Positions 1 through 8,955 of a stretch of 64,000 bases of DNA are shown in pieces. The DNA is from JADGQN01 sp035315185 (GTDB lineage Bacteria > Desulfobacterota > Syntrophorhabdia > Syntrophorhabdales > WCHB1-27): positions 7,812 to 71,811 of the forward strand of contig DATFYE010000008.1 in NCBI GenBank assembly GCA_035315185.1, written 5' to 3'. The stretch's first letter is position 1; each line of letters begins with the position of its first letter. The notes below the pieces were generated by a model. The model was not told the DNA's origin and made no database searches. It was given only the letters and a program-made list of their open reading frames with translations. The translations under genes were made by a program, and so were the position numbers.

Positions 1-1854
1 GGCTGGCCCGAGCGGGTCCTGAACATGCAGAAGAACTGGATTGGAAAAAGCTACGGTGTGGAGGTCGATTTCCCCCTTGAAAGAGGCGGTTTGCTCACCA
101 TATTCACCACGCGGCCGGACACGCTTTACGGGGTTACGTTCATGGTGCTTGCGCCTGAACACGCGCTGGCTACCGAGCTTGCGCATGGTACCCCGTACGA
201 AAAGGAGGTCCACTCGTTCGTCGAGAAGGCGAGGAGCCAGGACCGGAGTTTCAGGCTGGAACTGTCAGGCAGCAAGGAAGGTGTCTTCACAGGGGCCTAT
301 GCCATAAACCCGCTCACCAACCAACGCGTGCCCATATACGTCAGCAATTTTGTCCTCGCGGAATACGGAACCGGCGCGATCATGTCTGTGCCGGCTCACG
401 ACCAGCGTGACTTCGAATTCGCAAAGGCGTACGGTCTGCCTATCGTCGTTACCATTATGCCTGAAGAGAGCGTGCTTGACGCAGCCCTCATGGAGCAAGC
501 GTACGAGGGCGATGGTGTCATGGTCAACTCAGGTCCTTTCAACGGGAGGCAGAACAGAGAGGCTATTCCCGAGATTATCTCCTATCTTGAAGGGAAGGGC
601 ATAGGTAAAGGAACGGTGAACTATCGCCTCAGGGATTGGGGCATCTCGCGGCAGCGGTACTGGGGCGCGCCCATCCCCATTATCTACTGCGAAAGTTGCG
701 GGGTGGTGCCCGTGCCCTACGAGGATTTGCCGGTCAAGCTGCCGCTCGACCTTCACATTAAGCTGGTGGGGAAATCGCCGCTGTCTGAGTGCCCGGAGTT
801 CTATCAGGTAAAGTGTCCTGCCTGCGGCCGGGATGCCAGACGCGAGACCGACACCATGGACACCTTTGTTGAGTCGTCCTGGTACTTCCTCAGGTATGCA
901 TGCCCCGGCTACAAGGAAGCGCCGCTTGACAGGAAGCGTGTCGATTACTGGATGCCTGTGGATCAGTATATTGGGGGTATCGAGCACGCAGTGCTCCACC
1001 TTCTCTATTCCAGGTTTTTTAACAGAATAATGAACGAGCTGGGATTCGTGGCGGCGAGGGAACCTTTCGAGAACCTTCTCACGCAGGGCATGGTGATAAA
1101 AGACGGCGCCAAAATGAGCAAATCGAAAGGGAACGTAGTTGACCCCGATTACCTGATTGAGCGCTATGGAGCGGATACGGCGCGTCTATTCTGCCTTTTT
1201 GCATCTCCGCCCGAAAAAGATCTGGACTGGAGTGACAAAGGCGTTGAGGGTTGCCATCGCTTTCTGCAAAGGGTTTGGAGGCTCATCATTGACCGCGCCG
1301 ACACACTCAGGAATCTTCCAGCGACGATTGAAGGGGGCTCGGAAAACACCCAGAGTGAGGAGGTTTCCCGGCTTGTCTATATGATCCATAAAACAATCAA
1401 GAAGGTAACCGAGGACCTGGAGAGGTTCCACCTCAATACGGCAATCGCAAGCATCATGGAACTGGTAAACGCCATCTATAAATTTATCGAGGCTGAAAGG
1501 AAGGAAGGCGAGCTTCAACTCTTGAAGGGTGTGATTGAGAACCTTATCTTACTCCTGAGCCCCTTCTGCCCTCATGTTACAGAGGAGCTGTGGGAAGGGC
1601 TTGGAGCCACGGGCCGCGTGATCGACCGCCCGTGGCCGGCATTCAACGAGGCTTACATCAGGGAACAAAGGATAACGGTGGCAATCCAGGTGAACGGTAA
1701 ACTGAGGGATACGTGCGAGGTGGAACGCGATCTGGACGAGGCAGCCCTGAAACAGGTTGTGCTCTCTCTTGACAAGGTAAAAAGGCATATCGAAGACCGG
1801 GAGATTCGGAAGTTTATCGTGATCCCTAACAAACTGGTGAACCTGGTATGCTAA
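1..1854 (+). CDS. leuS: Leucyl-tRNA synthetase, 5' end outside the window
   Basis: Charges tRNA-Leu with leucine in the cytoplasm. The reading frame is open from base 1, so roughly the first 200 residues, including the HIGH signature, lie upstream of the window. Visible parts are the CP1 editing domain (TTRPDT near base 107 and GTGAIMSVPAHDQRDFEF near base 370), a Cys4-type zinc insert (two CxxC pairs, bases about 690-835), the class I signature AKMSKSKGN near base 1108, the anticodon-binding helical domain and the C-terminal VQVNGKLR-type domain. The architecture is typical of bacterial LeuRS. The stop overlaps the start of lptE by 7 bases, which suggests coupled translation. Confidence 0.97.
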   Translation, partial: GWPERVLNMQKNWIGKSYGVEVDFPLERGGLLTIFTTRPDTLYGVTFMVLAPEHALATELAHGTPYEKEVHSFVEKARSQDRSFRLELSGSKEGVFTGAYAINPLTNQRVPIYVSNFVLAEYGTGAIMSVPAHDQRDFEFAKAYGLPIVVTIMPEESVLDAALMEQAYEGDGVMVNSGPFNGRQNREAIPEIISYLEGKGIGKGTVNYRLRDWGISRQRYWGAPIPIIYCESCGVVPVPYEDLPVKLPLDLHIKLVGKSPLSECPEFYQVKCPACGRDARRETDTMDTFVESSWYFLRYACPGYKEAPLDRKRVDYWMPVDQYIGGIEHAVLHLLYSRFFNRIMNELGFVAAREPFENLLTQGMVIKDGAKMSKSKGNVVDPDYLIERYGADTARLFCLFASPPEKDLDWSDKGVEGCHRFLQRVWRLIIDRADTLRNLPATIEGGSENTQSEEVSRLVYMIHKTIKKVTEDLERFHLNTAIASIMELVNAIYKFIEAERKEGELQLLKGVIENLILLLSPFCPHVTEELWEGLGATGRVIDRPWPAFNEAYIREQRITVAIQVNGKLRDTCEVERDLDEAALKQVVLSLDKVKRHIEDREIRKFIVIPNKLVNLVC

Positions 1855-2393
1855 GCATGACGGACAGGCTTTCTTGCACGAGGCTTCTTGCGGTATTGCT
1901 CTCCTTTCTATTCCTGGCCTCCTGCGGATACACGATCGTCGGGGGGCAAAAAGGCATCTTCCAGGGCGAGGTGGTTTCTGTCGATGTCCCGGTCTTCAAG
2001 AATCAGACCTTGGAACCTGAAATGTCCCAACCTTTCACCGAGGCATTCACACAGGAGTTGATCACAAGCGGTGTTTTTGACGTCAACCATTCGGGTGCAT
2101 CGAGTACTTTGCAGGGTAGCATTATCAACGTTAGAATCGTGCCGGACGCGTTCGACGCGAACGGTCTGGCAATAGAGAAGACGATATATGTGACGGTCAG
2201 TGTGGCTCTTTCAAGGAAAGACGGCCGATCCATCAAGAACTGGTCATTCCTGGATGCGGAACCTTACGGCTGTCAGGATATAAATCTGGAAGATCCGAAT
2301 AAAAGGGAAGCCGTGACAAGAATTGCCGGAAGGATTTCGCGCAGGTTCAGCGCCCTTGTTTTGGCCGATATTGACCGGAAAGCGCCGCCATAG
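1848..2393 (+). CDS. lptE: LPS-assembly lipoprotein LptE
   Basis: Outer-membrane lipoprotein that plugs and helps assemble the LptD pore delivering LPS to the cell surface. A signal peptide with lipobox LASC (Cys26) is followed by the family's CGYTIVG opening and a domain of about 155 residues with the FKNQTLEPEMSQPFTEAF region. The leuS-lptE order is common in proteobacteria. The ATG at 1848 overlaps leuS; a second ATG at 1857 is possible. The usual next gene, holA, is absent here, and the next genes run on the other strand. An LptE implies an LPS outer membrane, relevant to the glycan clusters further along. Confidence 0.88.
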   Translation: MLSMTDRLSCTRLLAVLLSFLFLASCGYTIVGGQKGIFQGEVVSVDVPVFKNQTLEPEMSQPFTEAFTQELITSGVFDVNHSGASSTLQGSIINVRIVPDAFDANGLAIEKTIYVTVSVALSRKDGRSIKNWSFLDAEPYGCQDINLEDPNKREAVTRIAGRISRRFSALVLADIDRKAPP

Positions 2394-2515
2394 GGGCGCT
2401 TGGGACAAAAGCCCGCCTGTACATTGCCAGCTGTACTAGCCGGGCATTCGTGCGAGACCAAATGTGCATTCGCGGGTGGCACACTCCGACGTGCTTCATA
2501 GTACGCCTCCATTCA

Positions 2516-3073
2516 TCATAGCTTGCCCTGTGAGGCCTCCCGGAGCTGCCTGAACAGTTTGGAGAGGTCCTTCAGCTGGTAATGGGCGTTGAGGCCGCTG
2601 GGGTTAGGAAGTATCCAAACCCTGGAATCTCCGATTCTCTCCTCCTGTAATCCCAGAATAGCGTGTCGCCGGCCAAACGCCTTTCGGTACGCTTCCACTC
2701 CCAGCACCGCAACGATCTGCGGCTTGTATTTGAACACCGTCTTCGTGAGGCGCTTGGCACCCTCCTCCAATTCGCTCAACGAGAGCTCTGCAGCGTTAGC
2801 GGTTGTGCGGTTCACGATATTTGTAATGCCGTAGCCGCGTTTCAGAAGCTCTTGTTCCTCGAACGGCGAAAGGAGCCTGTCGGTAAACCCGGCAGCATGC
2901 AGCACGGGCCAGAACCGGTTACCCGGTCGCGCAAAGTGATGTCCTGTGGCACCCGAATAGAGCCCAGGGTTAATGCCGCAAAAGAGTATGTGGAGATTCG
3001 GTGCGATGACCTCGGGCACGGCCTTTCCACGGGCAGCTATCAGTTCCTCTTTGGTCGGTTTGAAAACATGCAT
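2516..3073 (-). CDS. mug: G/U mismatch-specific DNA glycosylase (Mug family)
   Basis: Removes uracil or thymine mispaired with guanine in base-excision repair. The 185-residue product has the family-2 uracil-DNA-glycosylase motif GINPGLYS near residue 33, the conserved FARPGNRFW segment just after it, and the second active-site loop NPSGLNAHY near the C-terminus. Asn in the first motif is the Mug/TDG catalytic position. An upstream in-frame TTG (3079) could be used, but the ATG at 3073 lies six bases after a GGGG stretch and is preferred. It converges with lptE across a gap of about 120 bases with no clear terminator. Confidence 0.88.
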   Translation of the reverse strand: MHVFKPTKEELIAARGKAVPEVIAPNLHILFCGINPGLYSGATGHHFARPGNRFWPVLHAAGFTDRLLSPFEEQELLKRGYGITNIVNRTTANAAELSLSELEEGAKRLTKTVFKYKPQIVAVLGVEAYRKAFGRRHAILGLQEERIGDSRVWILPNPSGLNAHYQLKDLSKLFRQLREASQGKL

Positions 3074-3200
3074 ATTCAACCCCGCTAGCGCTTGGCTAAA
3101 AAGGGTCGAAGCGAGGAACCGAGAAGAAGGCTTGTACTACCAGTTCCACGCTTCATCGCTTCTTCGCATCATCGCGTTCACTTCTGCAATATAACGCCGG

Positions 3201-4172
3201 CTAAGAGACAGGCGTATAAACGACCCCTCTGTCGGTCGTTTCTTCGTTTATCCGCCCCGCGCCTGCTAGGTATCTGAGGTGCGCGATGGCTTCTCCCACA
3301 GCAAACCATTTCTGGGCAGCCGGGAATAGCTGCCAGGAGTCACAGACGATGTCCCAGGTCATCCTGGATGCTACTTCGTACGCCGTACACCGACCCTCCT
3401 TCAGAATAGCAAGTATTTCATCAGCCCTCTCTTTGTGATGCTGTTTCAGTTCGTCGATCCTCTCGCGGCAGTTGTCAAAAACCCTTCTGTGACCGGGGAG
3501 GACCAGGTTGACGTCGAGCACATAGGTTTTGTCCAGACTTGCGAGGTATGTTGCCAAGGGATCCCAGTCATCGAACCAGCATTGAATGTTGGGTGTTATG
3601 TCGCTGAGAATATGATCTCCGGCGATAAGATACCTTTTGCTCGATTCGTAGAGGCACGTGTGGCCGAAGCTGTGGCCGGGTGTCTCCACACAGGTAAAGC
3701 GGTAGTCCCCAACAATGAGCGTGTCGCTCTCCTTGCACTGCTGAAAAGCGGGCATCTGCGCGATTCCATATTTGAAGGCAGGGTGGTTGTTGAGCGCTTC
3801 CTCCATCTCGCCTTCGGGGAATCCGTGGAGGCGCGCAAATTTCCCTAAATTTGTCCTGTTGAAAAAAGAGACTAACCGTCTTGCATCAGGTGCGTTAAGG
3901 TAGATTCTCGACGTGTCGGAGGCAATAGTGGTGACGAGCGCAAGGTGGTCCGCATGGAGGTGGGTGATAAAGAAATCGGTATGTATCAGGTCGACGCCAA
4001 GCTCGTTCAGGCCGTTCAGCATGGCACGCCTGCATTCTTCGCGATTCAATCCTGTGTCTATAACAAGGTTCTTTTCAGCCCCTTTTACGACATAGGAGTT
4101 AATTGACTTGAGCGGATTGTCGGGGAGAGGAATCTCAATCCTGTAAAAGTTTCGATCTATTTCCTCAACCAT
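3201..4172 (-). CDS. MBL-fold metallohydrolase with C-terminal winged-helix-like region
   Basis: Metallo-beta-lactamase-fold hydrolase, probably binuclear zinc. From the ATG at 4172 the 324-residue protein has the metal motif HLHADH (His71, His73, Asp75, His76), then ETPGHSFGHT and GDHIL, which supply further metal ligands. The last ~80 residues (ILKEGRCTAYEVASRMTWD) look like the winged-helix tail seen in LACTB2-like members. In-frame sequence extends upstream to 4241, but the residues before MVEEIDRNFYRI do not look like family sequence, and an AGAGG lies before the 4172 start. Substrate unknown; thioester or phosphodiester hydrolysis are options for this family. Confidence 0.82.
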   Translation of the reverse strand: MVEEIDRNFYRIEIPLPDNPLKSINSYVVKGAEKNLVIDTGLNREECRRAMLNGLNELGVDLIHTDFFITHLHADHLALVTTIASDTSRIYLNAPDARRLVSFFNRTNLGKFARLHGFPEGEMEEALNNHPAFKYGIAQMPAFQQCKESDTLIVGDYRFTCVETPGHSFGHTCLYESSKRYLIAGDHILSDITPNIQCWFDDWDPLATYLASLDKTYVLDVNLVLPGHRRVFDNCRERIDELKQHHKERADEILAILKEGRCTAYEVASRMTWDIVCDSWQLFPAAQKWFAVGEAIAHLRYLAGAGRINEETTDRGVVYTPVS

Positions 4173-4320
4173 AGCCTCTGTCCAGCGGCTGGCTCCTGCG
4201 GGTCCATTGGCAACCGTCCGCGCAAAAATCTGTTTGCGCACGCCTGGGCGCTTTTATCTGGCATCTGCGGCAATTGTTCTTGAAAACCCGTTGAAGGCTG
4301 TAGGACAGGCGTCGCGCCTA

Positions 4321-4590
4321 TCAAGACAAAGATTGGCCTACCTTCTTCGCAAGCCTCGAGACTCTGCGAGCTGCGTTGCTCTTGTGGATTACGCCCTTTG
4401 ATGCAGCCTTATCGATGCATACAACAGCTTCCTTAAATGCCTGCTGCAGCTCATTCTTGTCTTTGCCCTGCAAAGCGACCAGCACCTTTTTGATGTTGGT
4501 TTTCATAGTGGACTTGACATGGACATTGCGCAAACGGCTCTTCTCACCCTGTCGTGCCCTTTTTATAGCTGACTTGTTCTTCTTCAACAA
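4321..4590 (-). CDS. rpsT: 30S ribosomal protein S20
   Basis: Small-subunit protein that binds the 5' domain of 16S rRNA. The 89-residue, Lys/Arg-rich product has the S20 signature KNKSAIKRARQGEKSRLRN at the N-terminus and the conserved C-terminal helix ending RVSRLAKKV. The start is one of two adjacent TTG codons (4590 or 4587), just after GGGAGGGA. TTG initiation is a familiar feature of S20 genes and can damp translation. It is transcribed alone, with a candidate promoter directly upstream. Confidence 0.95.
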   Translation of the reverse strand: MLKKNKSAIKRARQGEKSRLRNVHVKSTMKTNIKKVLVALQGKDKNELQQAFKEAVVCIDKAASKGVIHKSNAARRVSRLAKKVGQSLS

Positions 4591-4612
4591 TCCCTCCCGC
4601 TTGATTTTGGTA

Positions 4613-4642
4613 TTTTTACCATGTTTGCTGCCTACAAGTCAA
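4613..4642 (-). promoter_or_regulatory. Candidate sigma70 promoter of rpsT
   Basis: On the minus strand TTGACT (4642-4637) is followed after 18 bases by TAAAAA (4618-4613), placing a start a few bases before the rpsT ribosome-binding site. The -35 is near consensus and the -10 is weak. Inference from sequence only. Confidence 0.45.
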
Positions 4643-4658
4643 CTTTGCTTTTCCTGTT

Positions 4659-5798
4659 TCACAGCCAGCTCGTGAATCGTTTTATGAGGGTGTGCTCCAT
4701 GAGCGAGGCGATCAACTCGCCATGCCAGTCGAATACTGCTTTCTTGTGGATGAGGTCGAGGACGCCATCCTTGAGGGCAAGGCTGAAGAGCCTGTCAATA
4801 TGGGGATCTGATAGGTGCTCGAAAAACCTTCGAAAGAACTGACCCTTCTGTAATTCCGGTTCGAGCAGAGCCCGCCATCTCCTCTCGTAAGCCTCGAGCC
4901 GTTGAGCGCCAAGATCGTCCCGATGAAGGGCATCGCTCAGCGTCTCTGCGGCAGCCTGGGCTGCTATAAGGCCGTAATAAATACCGCCATGTGTCGTAGT
5001 TTTTACCTGGCCGGCCACCTCGCCTACCGCAAGTAACCTGTCCGAGTAAGTCCGTTCGAGGCCGCCAAACGGGATCGTTCTCTGCAAGATGGAACCAGCC
5101 TCCCGGATTCGTCGTTTCAGGAAGTGGCTATTCAGGAACGACTGCAGGAATTTTGAAGCCCCCTTCCTTGTGATAAGGCCAACACGGGCTCTCCCATCCT
5201 TGAGGTCCACAGCCCACGCAAATGAAGAAGGTGCAACATTTCTTCCCAGGTATATCTCTGTTACAGAAAGATTGTCCATGAGGATTTCGGTCTGCGCACC
5301 TTCGTAATAGTCAGCTATCTCACCCAAGCGCAGCTTCTTAGTCATTTTCGGGTTGTGGCCACAGGCGAGCACGGCTGCTCGAGCCCGCACGTAATCTCCG
5401 TTGGATGAGGTCTTGAGCTCAACATGACCGGGTAAGACACGGATGTCCACACAGGCGGTACCCTCACGCAGAGAAGCGCCGCTGCTTAAGGCCATCTTAC
5501 GCAGGCCGTCGTTAAACCTGACACGGTCCACCACATGAGCCTGGACGTGCCTCGGATGGTAGGGGAGCAACTTTCCTGAAGGCGAGACGAACTGTATGTC
5601 TTTGACCTGGGCCAGGATCGAATCGCCCGGCAGACTGAACTTTTCAAACGCTTCGACACCCACGACGCCCGTGCACACAGGGGGCTCCCCACACGTCCCA
5701 TTTTTTTCGAGCACCACGACATCGAACCCGTCCCGTGCAAGTTCGTGCGCGGTGTAGCACCCTGCAGGACCTCCACCGATAATAGCTACGTCGTGCAT
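4659..5798 (-). CDS. Geranylgeranyl-reductase-family FAD-dependent oxidoreductase
   Basis: Flavoprotein of the digeranylgeranylglycerophospholipid-reductase/GG-reductase superfamily. The FAD-binding Rossmann motif AIIGGGPAGCYTA is at residues 5-17, followed by the acidic end of strand 2 (VVLEKNG). The second FAD motif (LLAVGEVAGQVKTTTHGGIYYG) lies at about residues 265-290. The 379-residue length fits the family. The ATG at 5798 places the Rossmann strand at the very N-terminus and follows AAGGTAGGTA, so it is preferred over upstream in-frame codons. Substrates may be isoprenoid chains, quinone side chains or unsaturated lipids; the sequence does not decide. Confidence 0.8.
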   Translation of the reverse strand: MHDVAIIGGGPAGCYTAHELARDGFDVVVLEKNGTCGEPPVCTGVVGVEAFEKFSLPGDSILAQVKDIQFVSPSGKLLPYHPRHVQAHVVDRVRFNDGLRKMALSSGASLREGTACVDIRVLPGHVELKTSSNGDYVRARAAVLACGHNPKMTKKLRLGEIADYYEGAQTEILMDNLSVTEIYLGRNVAPSSFAWAVDLKDGRARVGLITRKGASKFLQSFLNSHFLKRRIREAGSILQRTIPFGGLERTYSDRLLAVGEVAGQVKTTTHGGIYYGLIAAQAAAETLSDALHRDDLGAQRLEAYERRWRALLEPELQKGQFFRRFFEHLSDPHIDRLFSLALKDGVLDLIHKKAVFDWHGELIASLMEHTLIKRFTSWL

Positions 5799-5910
5799 TC
5801 TAGCAATACCTACCTTGCGGATTGAACAATTACTTAACCCGAGGCCGTGCTTCAAATCAAGCATTTTAGCCCCGAAGAGGGCGGATGTCGCAAATCATGA
5901 AAGAGAGGAA

Positions 5911-5950
5911 CCGGCAGGACTGGGCGGATCGAGTCGGACAGTCCTGCCGG
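5911..5950 (-). terminator. Perfect 11-bp inverted repeat, possible terminator
   Basis: CCGGCAGGACT (5911-5921) and its exact complement (5940-5950) flank an 18-base loop in a 210-base gene-free gap. On the minus strand it follows the small membrane-protein gene ending at 6009 and is succeeded by TTCCTCTCTTTC, only moderately T-rich. It could be a terminator or an mRNA-stability structure. The long loop is atypical for intrinsic termination. Confidence 0.35.
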
Positions 5951-6008
5951 AGTCAGTCTTACAAGTGACTAGAAGCCCGCAGCGGAAAGGAAAACCCTCG
6001 GGTGGACC

Positions 6009-6281
6009 TTACTTTGATTTCTGGGGCATCGGTACCTGAGATTCGGGGCCTTGCGGTTCTGGCTTCTTGCTTTCTTGCTGCCGCTGTATCTCGACCCTTG
6101 TCTCTGCGATCCCCCGCACTGGCTGGGTAAACGTTCCGGCGACCAGAGTTACCTGGCCGGTGAACCGGTTTATCTTGTAAAATCCGCCAACACCCGATAA
6201 CTGCACCACCTGATAGCGTGTCCAATACAGCCCGATCAGCACGAGCACTACAATACAGATTATACAGCACTTTTTAGTCAT
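6009..6281 (-). CDS. Small single-pass membrane protein, function unknown
   Basis: I do not recognise this gene. From the ATG at 6281, preceded by an excellent AAGGAGG, the 90-residue product has a Lys/Cys-containing N-terminus, one hydrophobic segment (residues about 5-20, IICIVVLVLIGLYW), then a soluble part with a beta-like stretch (YKINRFTGQVTLVAG) and a Pro/Gln/Lys-rich tail. The INRFTGQ segment resembles short envelope proteins that carry a WxxDR-like repeat, but this is weak. It stands alone between the flavoprotein and argC genes. Confidence 0.65.
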   Translation of the reverse strand: MTKKCCIICIVVLVLIGLYWTRYQVVQLSGVGGFYKINRFTGQVTLVAGTFTQPVRGIAETRVEIQRQQESKKPEPQGPESQVPMPQKSK

Positions 6282-6484
6282 GGAACCCTCCTTCGCGATC
6301 CAAAGCGATCGATGGTCGATGCCAGCATGCACCTTTCCGCGGACGATAGATGCTATTACAGTAGCACAGCTCTCCTGCTCAATCAACCATGCGTGGACGA
6401 CATGTGCGGTAACGGCAGGACAAAACCTTCAGGGTAATCCCGGTTTGAGTCCTCGATGAAAGTGAAGGTCTCCGCAGAATGGGC

Positions 6485-7507
6485 TCAGGGGTAGAGCGCC
6501 ATGCGGTCAAGCGCTGTTGTCTCGTCAAGGCCGAGCGCAATGTTCATGTTCTGCACGGCCTGGCCGGATGCGCCCTTGACGAGATTATCGATGGCACTTA
6601 TGACAACGAACCTTCCATCGTCAAACGCCTTTAGGCCCAAATGACAGTAATTTGAGAACCTGGTGAAACGCGTGTCCGGGTAGGCCCCCTCGCTCATAAT
6701 TTTAATGAACGGTTCATCACGGTACGTCATTCGATAAAGATGGAGGAGATCCTTTGTTGTGCTCGGGGCGATGAGCTTTCCGTAGACAGTGGTCAGAATA
6801 CCCCTGTTGATGGGGAGAAGGTGTGGCACGAACGTTACTTTCACGTCGGCAAATTTGCTGATCTCTTTTTGTATTTCCGGTTCGTGCCGATGGACGCCAA
6901 CGTTGTAAGGTCTGAAGCCCTCTGCCACCTCACAAAAAAGGCTCCCCAGCTTTGTTTCTCTGCCTGCGCCACTCACACCCGACTTTGAATCCACAAAGAC
7001 ATCGCCCTCAACAAGCCGGTTTTTCACTAAAGGATAGAGCGCGAGAATAGCGCTCGTCGGGTAGCAACCTGGATTGCCTATGAGCTTTGCCTTTGCTATT
7101 TGGGGTCGGTAGAGTTCAGGGAGACCGTACACGGCCTGCTGCTGTAACGCAGGTGCTCCGTGCTTTACATAGTGCTTCTCGTAATCGGATAGATCTTCGA
7201 ACCGGAAGTCCGCGCTCAGGTCGATCACGCACGCATCGCCGTAAAGGAGCTCTTTTGTCTTTTCTGCAGACGTGCCGTGCGGAAGGCAGAGAAAATAGGC
7301 ATCACACTTGTCCCGGTGATCCTCGTCGGTGGGCTCAAGTACACCATCGAAACTCCCGCTCAACGATGGGAACAGATCAGACAGCTTCTTTCCCCGGTAG
7401 GTATTGGATGTAAAGAGAGTGACCTTAACGTGAGGATGGTAAGCAAGTATGGAAAGCAGTACGACGCCCGTGTAGCCCGTCGCTCCTAGGATGCCTACGT
7501 TCCACAT
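6485..7507 (-). CDS. argC: N-acetyl-gamma-glutamyl-phosphate reductase
   Basis: NADPH-dependent reduction of N-acetylglutamyl phosphate to the semialdehyde, third step of arginine synthesis. The N-terminal Rossmann motif GILGATGYTG spans residues 5-14. The catalytic cysteine is Cys148 in the family signature GNPGCYPT, and HRHEPEIQ near residue 205 supplies the conserved His. The product is 340 residues from the ATG at 7507 (a TTG directly upstream is also possible). It sits 37 bases downstream of rpsI on the same strand, a linkage seen in several deltaproteobacteria, and is probably co-transcribed with rplM-rpsI. Confidence 0.96.
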   Translation of the reverse strand: MWNVGILGATGYTGVVLLSILAYHPHVKVTLFTSNTYRGKKLSDLFPSLSGSFDGVLEPTDEDHRDKCDAYFLCLPHGTSAEKTKELLYGDACVIDLSADFRFEDLSDYEKHYVKHGAPALQQQAVYGLPELYRPQIAKAKLIGNPGCYPTSAILALYPLVKNRLVEGDVFVDSKSGVSGAGRETKLGSLFCEVAEGFRPYNVGVHRHEPEIQKEISKFADVKVTFVPHLLPINRGILTTVYGKLIAPSTTKDLLHLYRMTYRDEPFIKIMSEGAYPDTRFTRFSNYCHLGLKAFDDGRFVVISAIDNLVKGASGQAVQNMNIALGLDETTALDRMALYP

Positions 7508-7544
7508 CAATCATTATCTCTATTCATTATCGCTAGTGAACTGA

Positions 7545-7937
7545 TTATCGCTTGGAGAACTGGAAGCGCGCCCGTGCCGCTCTTTGGCCATACTTCTTTC
7601 TTTCCTTGGCGCGCGGATCCCTGGTGACAAGCCCGTGCTTCTTGAGAACACTCCTCAGGGTGCCGTTGAACTCGATCAATGCTTTTGCGATTCCGTGTCC
7701 GAGGGCCCACGCCTGGGCTGCGATCCCTCCGCCGTAAATGTTCGCCACAACGTCGAATTTGTCCGCGTTGTCTGTCAGCATGAAAGGCTTATTGACCATC
7801 AGACGTAACTCTTCAAGGGGGAAGTAATCGTCTATCGCACGACCGTTGATCACGTACTGGCCGGAACCCAGTTTCATCCAGACCCGTGCCACAGCAGTCT
7901 TTCTCTTGCCCGTTGCGTAATACCTTTTCTCAGGCAC
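7545..7937 (-). CDS. rpsI: 30S ribosomal protein S9
   Basis: Small-subunit head protein whose C-terminal tail reaches the P-site tRNA. It is 130 residues, with the N-terminal YYATGKRKTAVARV motif, the GGGIAAQAWALGHGIAKAL segment and the ending RARFQFSKR, a normal Lys-Arg terminus. The start overlaps the 3' end of rplM by 8 bases, so translation is coupled. It follows rplM in the near-universal L13-S9 operon. Confidence 0.97.
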   Translation of the reverse strand: MPEKRYYATGKRKTAVARVWMKLGSGQYVINGRAIDDYFPLEELRLMVNKPFMLTDNADKFDVVANIYGGGIAAQAWALGHGIAKALIEFNGTLRSVLKKHGLVTRDPRAKERKKYGQRAARARFQFSKR

Positions 7938-8376
7938 GTCTGGCCTCCTTCACATCCAGCCCTTCCGGCTTCTGGGCCTGGTGCGGGTGTTCACTCCCCT
8001 TGTATACCTTGAGTTTCTTCAGCATCCTTCGCCCGAGAGCGTTCTTTGGCAGCATTCCACGCACAGCCAGCTTTATCAACTCTTCAGGTTTGGCTGCCAG
8101 CATGGTACGGGCATTCACCACGGTCAATCCTCCGGGATACCCGCTGTACCGCTCATAGGTCTTTGCGGCGAGCTTGTTCCCCGTCAGTCTCACCTTTTCA
8201 GCATTGATCACGACCACGAAATCACCCGTATCAGCGTGCGGCGTAAATATCGGCTTATGCTTCCCACGCAATACCGCTGCAATGCGGGTCGACAACCTGC
8301 CGAGCGTGGCCGAATCGGCATCGACGACGTACCATTTTCTCTCAAGGTTCTTCTCGCTCGGAAAAAAAGTGTCCAT
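7930..8376 (-). CDS. rplM: 50S ribosomal protein L13
   Basis: Early-assembly large-subunit protein. At 148 residues it matches the family length and carries WYVVDADSATLGRLSTRIA near the N-terminus, the central LTGNKLAAKTYERYSGYPGG, and RGMLPKNALGRRMLKKLKVY near residue 110. It is the first gene of the rplM-rpsI-argC operon. The PxxKW gene lies 62 bases upstream on the same strand, with a candidate promoter in between. Confidence 0.97.
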   Translation of the reverse strand: MDTFFPSEKNLERKWYVVDADSATLGRLSTRIAAVLRGKHKPIFTPHADTGDFVVVINAEKVRLTGNKLAAKTYERYSGYPGGLTVVNARTMLAAKPEELIKLAVRGMLPKNALGRRMLKKLKVYKGSEHPHQAQKPEGLDVKEARRA

Positions 8377-8396
8377 AACAGCCCCTGTGTCGGATA

Positions 8397-8425
8397 AAAA
8401 TAATATAGTTATGGCGTCAAGTCAA
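8397..8425 (-). promoter_or_regulatory. Candidate sigma70 promoter of rplM-rpsI-argC
   Basis: On the minus strand TTGACT (8425-8420), a 17-base AT-rich spacer and TATTTT (8402-8397) lie 20 bases before the rplM start. A second overlapping TTGACG and a TATTAT sit within the same stretch, so the exact elements are uncertain. Confidence 0.4.
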
Positions 8426-8437
8426 GCGAAATGACGT

Positions 8438-8722
8438 TTACTTCTTACCAGCGGCTCTCTTGGATGCCTTGAGGGGATTGATTTTCTGTTCCTCGGTCTT
8501 GATTTCTTTCTTCATGTGGGTGGCCATTGAACATCCTGCGGCTTGCCACTTCTGGGCCGGGTACGGAAAGCTCATACAGAACTTGCCTGCCTCCAACTCC
8601 ATAACCCGCGTGCACCCTTCACAATTCTCCACGACGGTGTAGCACTTTCCTCCGTTGTAAGAACAGCCCGTCTTTTTCATGAAAAGACACTCAATTCCTG
8701 GTTTTAACGTTTGACACTGCAT
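8438..8722 (-). CDS. PxxKW-family cysteine-rich protein
   Basis: Small (94-residue) cysteine-rich protein found mainly in anaerobic deltaproteobacteria; function unknown. Eight cysteines occur in the order C3, C12, C20, C27, C34, C37, C49 and C64, including a CEGC pair (34-37) and a Cys after the family motif PAQKW (about residues 55-59). The Lys-rich tail has no Cys. Such spacing would suit metal or iron-sulfur binding or disulfides, but no mechanism is established. The start has an ideal ribosome-binding site (AAAGGAGGTGATG) and a good promoter upstream. The family itself supports an anaerobic host. Confidence 0.85.
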   Translation of the reverse strand: MQCQTLKPGIECLFMKKTGCSYNGGKCYTVVENCEGCTRVMELEAGKFCMSFPYPAQKWQAAGCSMATHMKKEIKTEEQKINPLKASKRAAGKK

Positions 8723-8755
8723 ACCGGCATCACCTCCTTTAGGATCGGAGCCATT

Positions 8756-8784
8756 ATTTAACTATATTTACCGGCGAATGTCAA
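8756..8784 (-). promoter_or_regulatory. Strong candidate sigma70 promoter of the PxxKW gene
   Basis: Minus strand: consensus TTGACA (8784-8779), 17-base spacer, TTAAAT (8761-8756), about 35 bases before the ATG. The remaining ~170 bases up to the glycan operon's last gene show no gene and no convincing terminator. Confidence 0.55.
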
Positions 8785-8955
8785 CAGTTTTGTATACAGC
8801 GTTTTGCATAGAGGCTGCTGACAGCCCGGCAGCTCGTCTTTGCGTCTGTGGGAGGATGAGAAAGGTTGAAATGATGGGTGAAACTGGGCGGCTGGTGAGA
8901 AGATCAAAAAGCGGGGATGTGGAACGAAGCACTCTGGTGCAGATAGAGGGGTGGT

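Noticed and set aside
2394..2515. Terminator between lptE and mug
   Set aside because: A GCCCG/CGGGC pairing exists but with a long loop and no T-run, so it is not called.
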